In this document: positions 61,741 to 64,000 of the stretch, in pieces | Numbering within the stretch: position 1 is the stretch's first letter | How the letters are laid out: every line of letters starts with the position of its first letter | Source: Zhengitettix transpicula | Taxonomy: Eukaryota > Arthropoda > Insecta > Orthoptera > Tetrigidae | Assembly: GCA_037074705.1 (NCBI GenBank) | Contig: CM073591.1 | Coordinates: forward strand, 159,816,532 to 159,880,531 | Direction: 5' to 3' | Length of the DNA stretch: 64,000 nucleotides | Program-made: the position numbers and the translations under genes | The notes under the pieces: model-generated | Seen by the model: the letters and a program-made list of their open reading frames with translations, nothing else | Told to the model about the DNA's origin: nothing | Databases searched by the model: none

Positions 61741-62085
61741 TTTAATTATTATTAATCAAATCGCAATTTATTGAATTTCTCCGCTGACAACTAATGTTAG
61801 TGTGGCCCCTCTTTTACTTGTAATTCCAATTCGCATTTAATGCTTTTAATATTTCTGTCACAAAGCAGTTGGCGACGTAAAGTATAATTTTCTAAATAAT
61901 ATTAAAAAAAATATTGTCAATACATATTAGGAAAGAAAACCAGAAATATTACGGAGATAGGAAGTAACGATGCTTTCTACGGAGAATTGTTGCCGATTCT
62001 CAACGTTTGAGTTTACCGTCTGAAATTTCTTGATCCAGTATAAACGCTATTTTAGTCTAACTTTAATAATAAAACTATGAACATA

Positions 62086-62166
62086 TATGGCCAAAATATT
62101 GACTTCTTAAGAATATATACAAATACGACGTTTCCTTCACAGATTTGAAAACCTTCTCAGGTACAA
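62086..62166 (-). repeat. family B-like eroded arm
   Basis: On the minus strand: ACCTGAGAAGGTTTTC, then GGAAACGTCGTATTTG and a tail ending in TTTTGGCCATATAT. The CTGANGA box has changed (CTGAGAA). Confidence 0.4.
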
Positions 62167-63654
62167 AAATTCGAGAAACTATGAAAGATTCCAAGTCTTA
62201 CACGAAATAACCGGCTTCAGTACCACGTTACATGAATATTATTTGTATTTATAATTTTATCTTTCATAATATTTATTGCAATTTGATTGTTATACGCCGT
62301 TTTCTTCCGCAGATCATTATACAATATTTGAACTTAAGCTTCAGTAATTCGCACCAACAGACGATATGTAAGTATTCACATAAGCGAAACTTCGATTCAT
62401 CGCTTTTAACACATAATGCACGTGAATGCATAAATAACATTAAATAAAGATTGAGAAATCAGGAAACGCCTTTAAAGGTTTCTCAGACGTCATTTACCTT
62501 TATGTTTCGAAAATTTCATATTTTCTAGGTCAAATATCAGGGTGGAAAGATTATTAAAACAGTACGAACAATCGAAGGGATTTGTATGTAAATGGTAAGA
62601 GATAGCCACGTACTTATGTTTTTGTACCTTCCAACCAAAAAATATTGATCGTATCTGATTGAACTACAATTAATGAGACTCAAGGCTTTGAGAAATTGAA
62701 CGGAATGCTTGGAGACAATATTTTAGGATGTAGTATGACACAGCGAGCATTTATGGTTAAATAATAGTTGTAGAATAGATTCATTATTTCTGTCCTTAGC
62801 CCTCAAATGGCAAAATAGGGCTCCATGAAACGAAGTTAAATGCAAAACAAAACCACATTAGGAGCTAAATAATTATGAGGAATAACTGTATTTTAAACTA
62901 CACTCCACGTCATGTACATTTTGAAGAAAGGTATTGGTGTGTTGTGTATTAGGCTAATTATTGTTAAGACATATTCATTTCATGACCATGATTCTGAGTT
63001 TTTTTGTATAGGAGATACAAGATTTACACTTTGAAGCATAGTTTCAAAAATTAAATCTGTAGCCGATTGCTACTCGTTTTTAATTAACAATTATCTTGAA
63101 CGTAAAAAATCCATATAGGATCTGGAAACATAACCACTGACGTGGATAACTTAACAAAATATTTTATTCATTGCGCTTTCGATCCCCGGGAGTTCTACTA
63201 CGAATACCATAGACTAATTACGATACACAATATATAATTAGACTCAATTAAGCTAAACTAAAATTAGTTCTCTTTTTCACGAGTATTCCAGAATTTTGCA
63301 AATTATGGATGTCCTGTGTAAAAATTCTGCAGTCCAGAAAAAGTTCACTTATTAACGAAATGTGGTGGGCTGATAGTTAATAAGTATTAGAAATATAATT
63401 TTTTTCTTAATTTATCCTTTGATCGGAATATAACTGTTATTTAAATATTAAAATATAAAACGTTTGCGTTGAAAGTGTACGGCGAGGAATTAGTTAAATA
63501 AATAGCAAACAACAGACATTTTACTATTTAACTGTTATTTCATAAACATTATTACGTAACCGCAAATGATAAATCTTGAACTCTATTTCGGAACGACAAA
63601 GGAAATTTTCTCTAGAACGCGACACTAAATTTATATTTTTACTTCTAATGTTAA
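62167..63654. other. gene-less stretch
   Basis: No exon or RNA gene recognised. The 71-codon frame at 62232-62447 has no motif. 'AAATAAATAGCAAACAACAG' at about 63496 resembles the outer end of family A. Confidence 0.35.
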
Positions 63655-63785
63655 CATATATATGAATACATTCAAAATTTTATATTTCCTGATAAAGTCC
63701 CATAACTGTGAACAAAACTTGATATTGTAATGATTTTTTTTGGGTTGATTGATACAATTGTTATGACATATTTGCTGTTTTTATG
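63655..63785 (+). repeat. family B-like solitary right half
   Basis: 'ACATTCAAAATTTTATATTT' then CCTGATAAAGTCCC, a spacer, and GAACAAAACTTG. It aligns with the right half of the 34986-35236 element ('ACATTCAAAACTGTATTTTT' ...) but its boxes are eroded. Confidence 0.5.
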
Positions 63786-64000
63786 TTCATTTCTCTAAAG
63801 CAGACGACTGCGCCAATTGATAAAAACAGCTTCGATCATCTCGGAGTCCTCATAGCGAAATTTTCAAATGGTAACCTTCCGAAGGGTCTATTCGTTTCAA
63901 ATGTTAACATTAAAAAATATGTGTGCTACGTTTACAATTTATGTGTTATTTTGATCTAGTTGAGTAAAATACCTTTAAACTTTTTAATAATTTGAAGTTA

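Noticed and set aside
1..64000. CRISPR arrays, operons, prokaryotic promoters, viral genes
   Set aside because: The window is eukaryotic (spliced genes, poly(A) retroelements). No regularly spaced identical repeats and no recognisable viral coding sequence were seen.

Overview
This window is nuclear DNA from an animal, most likely an insect. It is strongly AT-rich, with genes split by GT-AG introns, large gene-poor stretches full of decayed repeats, and many (TA)n microsatellites. The only two genes I recognise give insect-like protein matches from memory (PDCD2L and the amino terminus of a diacylglycerol kinase theta). The large introns and repeat load would suit a big-genome insect such as a cockroach, termite, stick insect or orthopteran. 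That placement is an inference and I cannot name a species.

Layout: 1-11.7 kb is gene-poor, with several diverged repeats. From 11,733 to 18,902 (+) lies a complete four-exon PDCD2L gene whose exons join in frame to 440 codons; one large inverted-repeat element and another mobile-element fragment sit in its 4.6 kb second intron. From 18.9 to about 29.8 kb I see no gene. At 29.85-30.52 kb there is a CpG-rich promoter-like block and the first coding exon (+) of a C1-domain protein, best read as diacylglycerol kinase theta. The exon ends at a consensus donor halfway through the C1 zinc finger, and no continuation exon was found up to 64 kb, so the rest of the window is probably its giant first intron and/or intergenic DNA. 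That part carries many repeats and a second GC/CpG-rich block at 54.2-54.5 kb which could be another promoter.

The two genes show no obvious functional link. PDCD2L belongs to a family implicated in small ribosomal subunit maturation; DGK theta converts diacylglycerol to phosphatidic acid in lipid signalling.

The most distinctive content is non-coding. At least three unrelated-looking repeat families, called A, B and C here, all carry one RNA-like pattern: a CTGANGA box, a hairpin, then GAAACGT or GAAAATT. This is the layout of a minimal hammerhead ribozyme with a self-complementary stem III, as known from Penelope-like elements and related small retroelements. Families A and B are mostly arranged as inverted repeats with one motif per arm, flanked by terminal sequence. 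In the best copies (8040-8080 and 53299-53337) stem I, stem II, the core and the cleavage position can all be drawn, although every copy carries one extra purine after the CTGANGA box. Also present are a 5'-truncated poly(A) retroelement family with one copy flanked by a perfect 20-base target-site duplication, a mariner/Tc-like deletion derivative with a transposase remnant, and a CpG-poor domain that starts just inside PDCD2L and runs well past its stop codon. All alignments and folds were done by eye.
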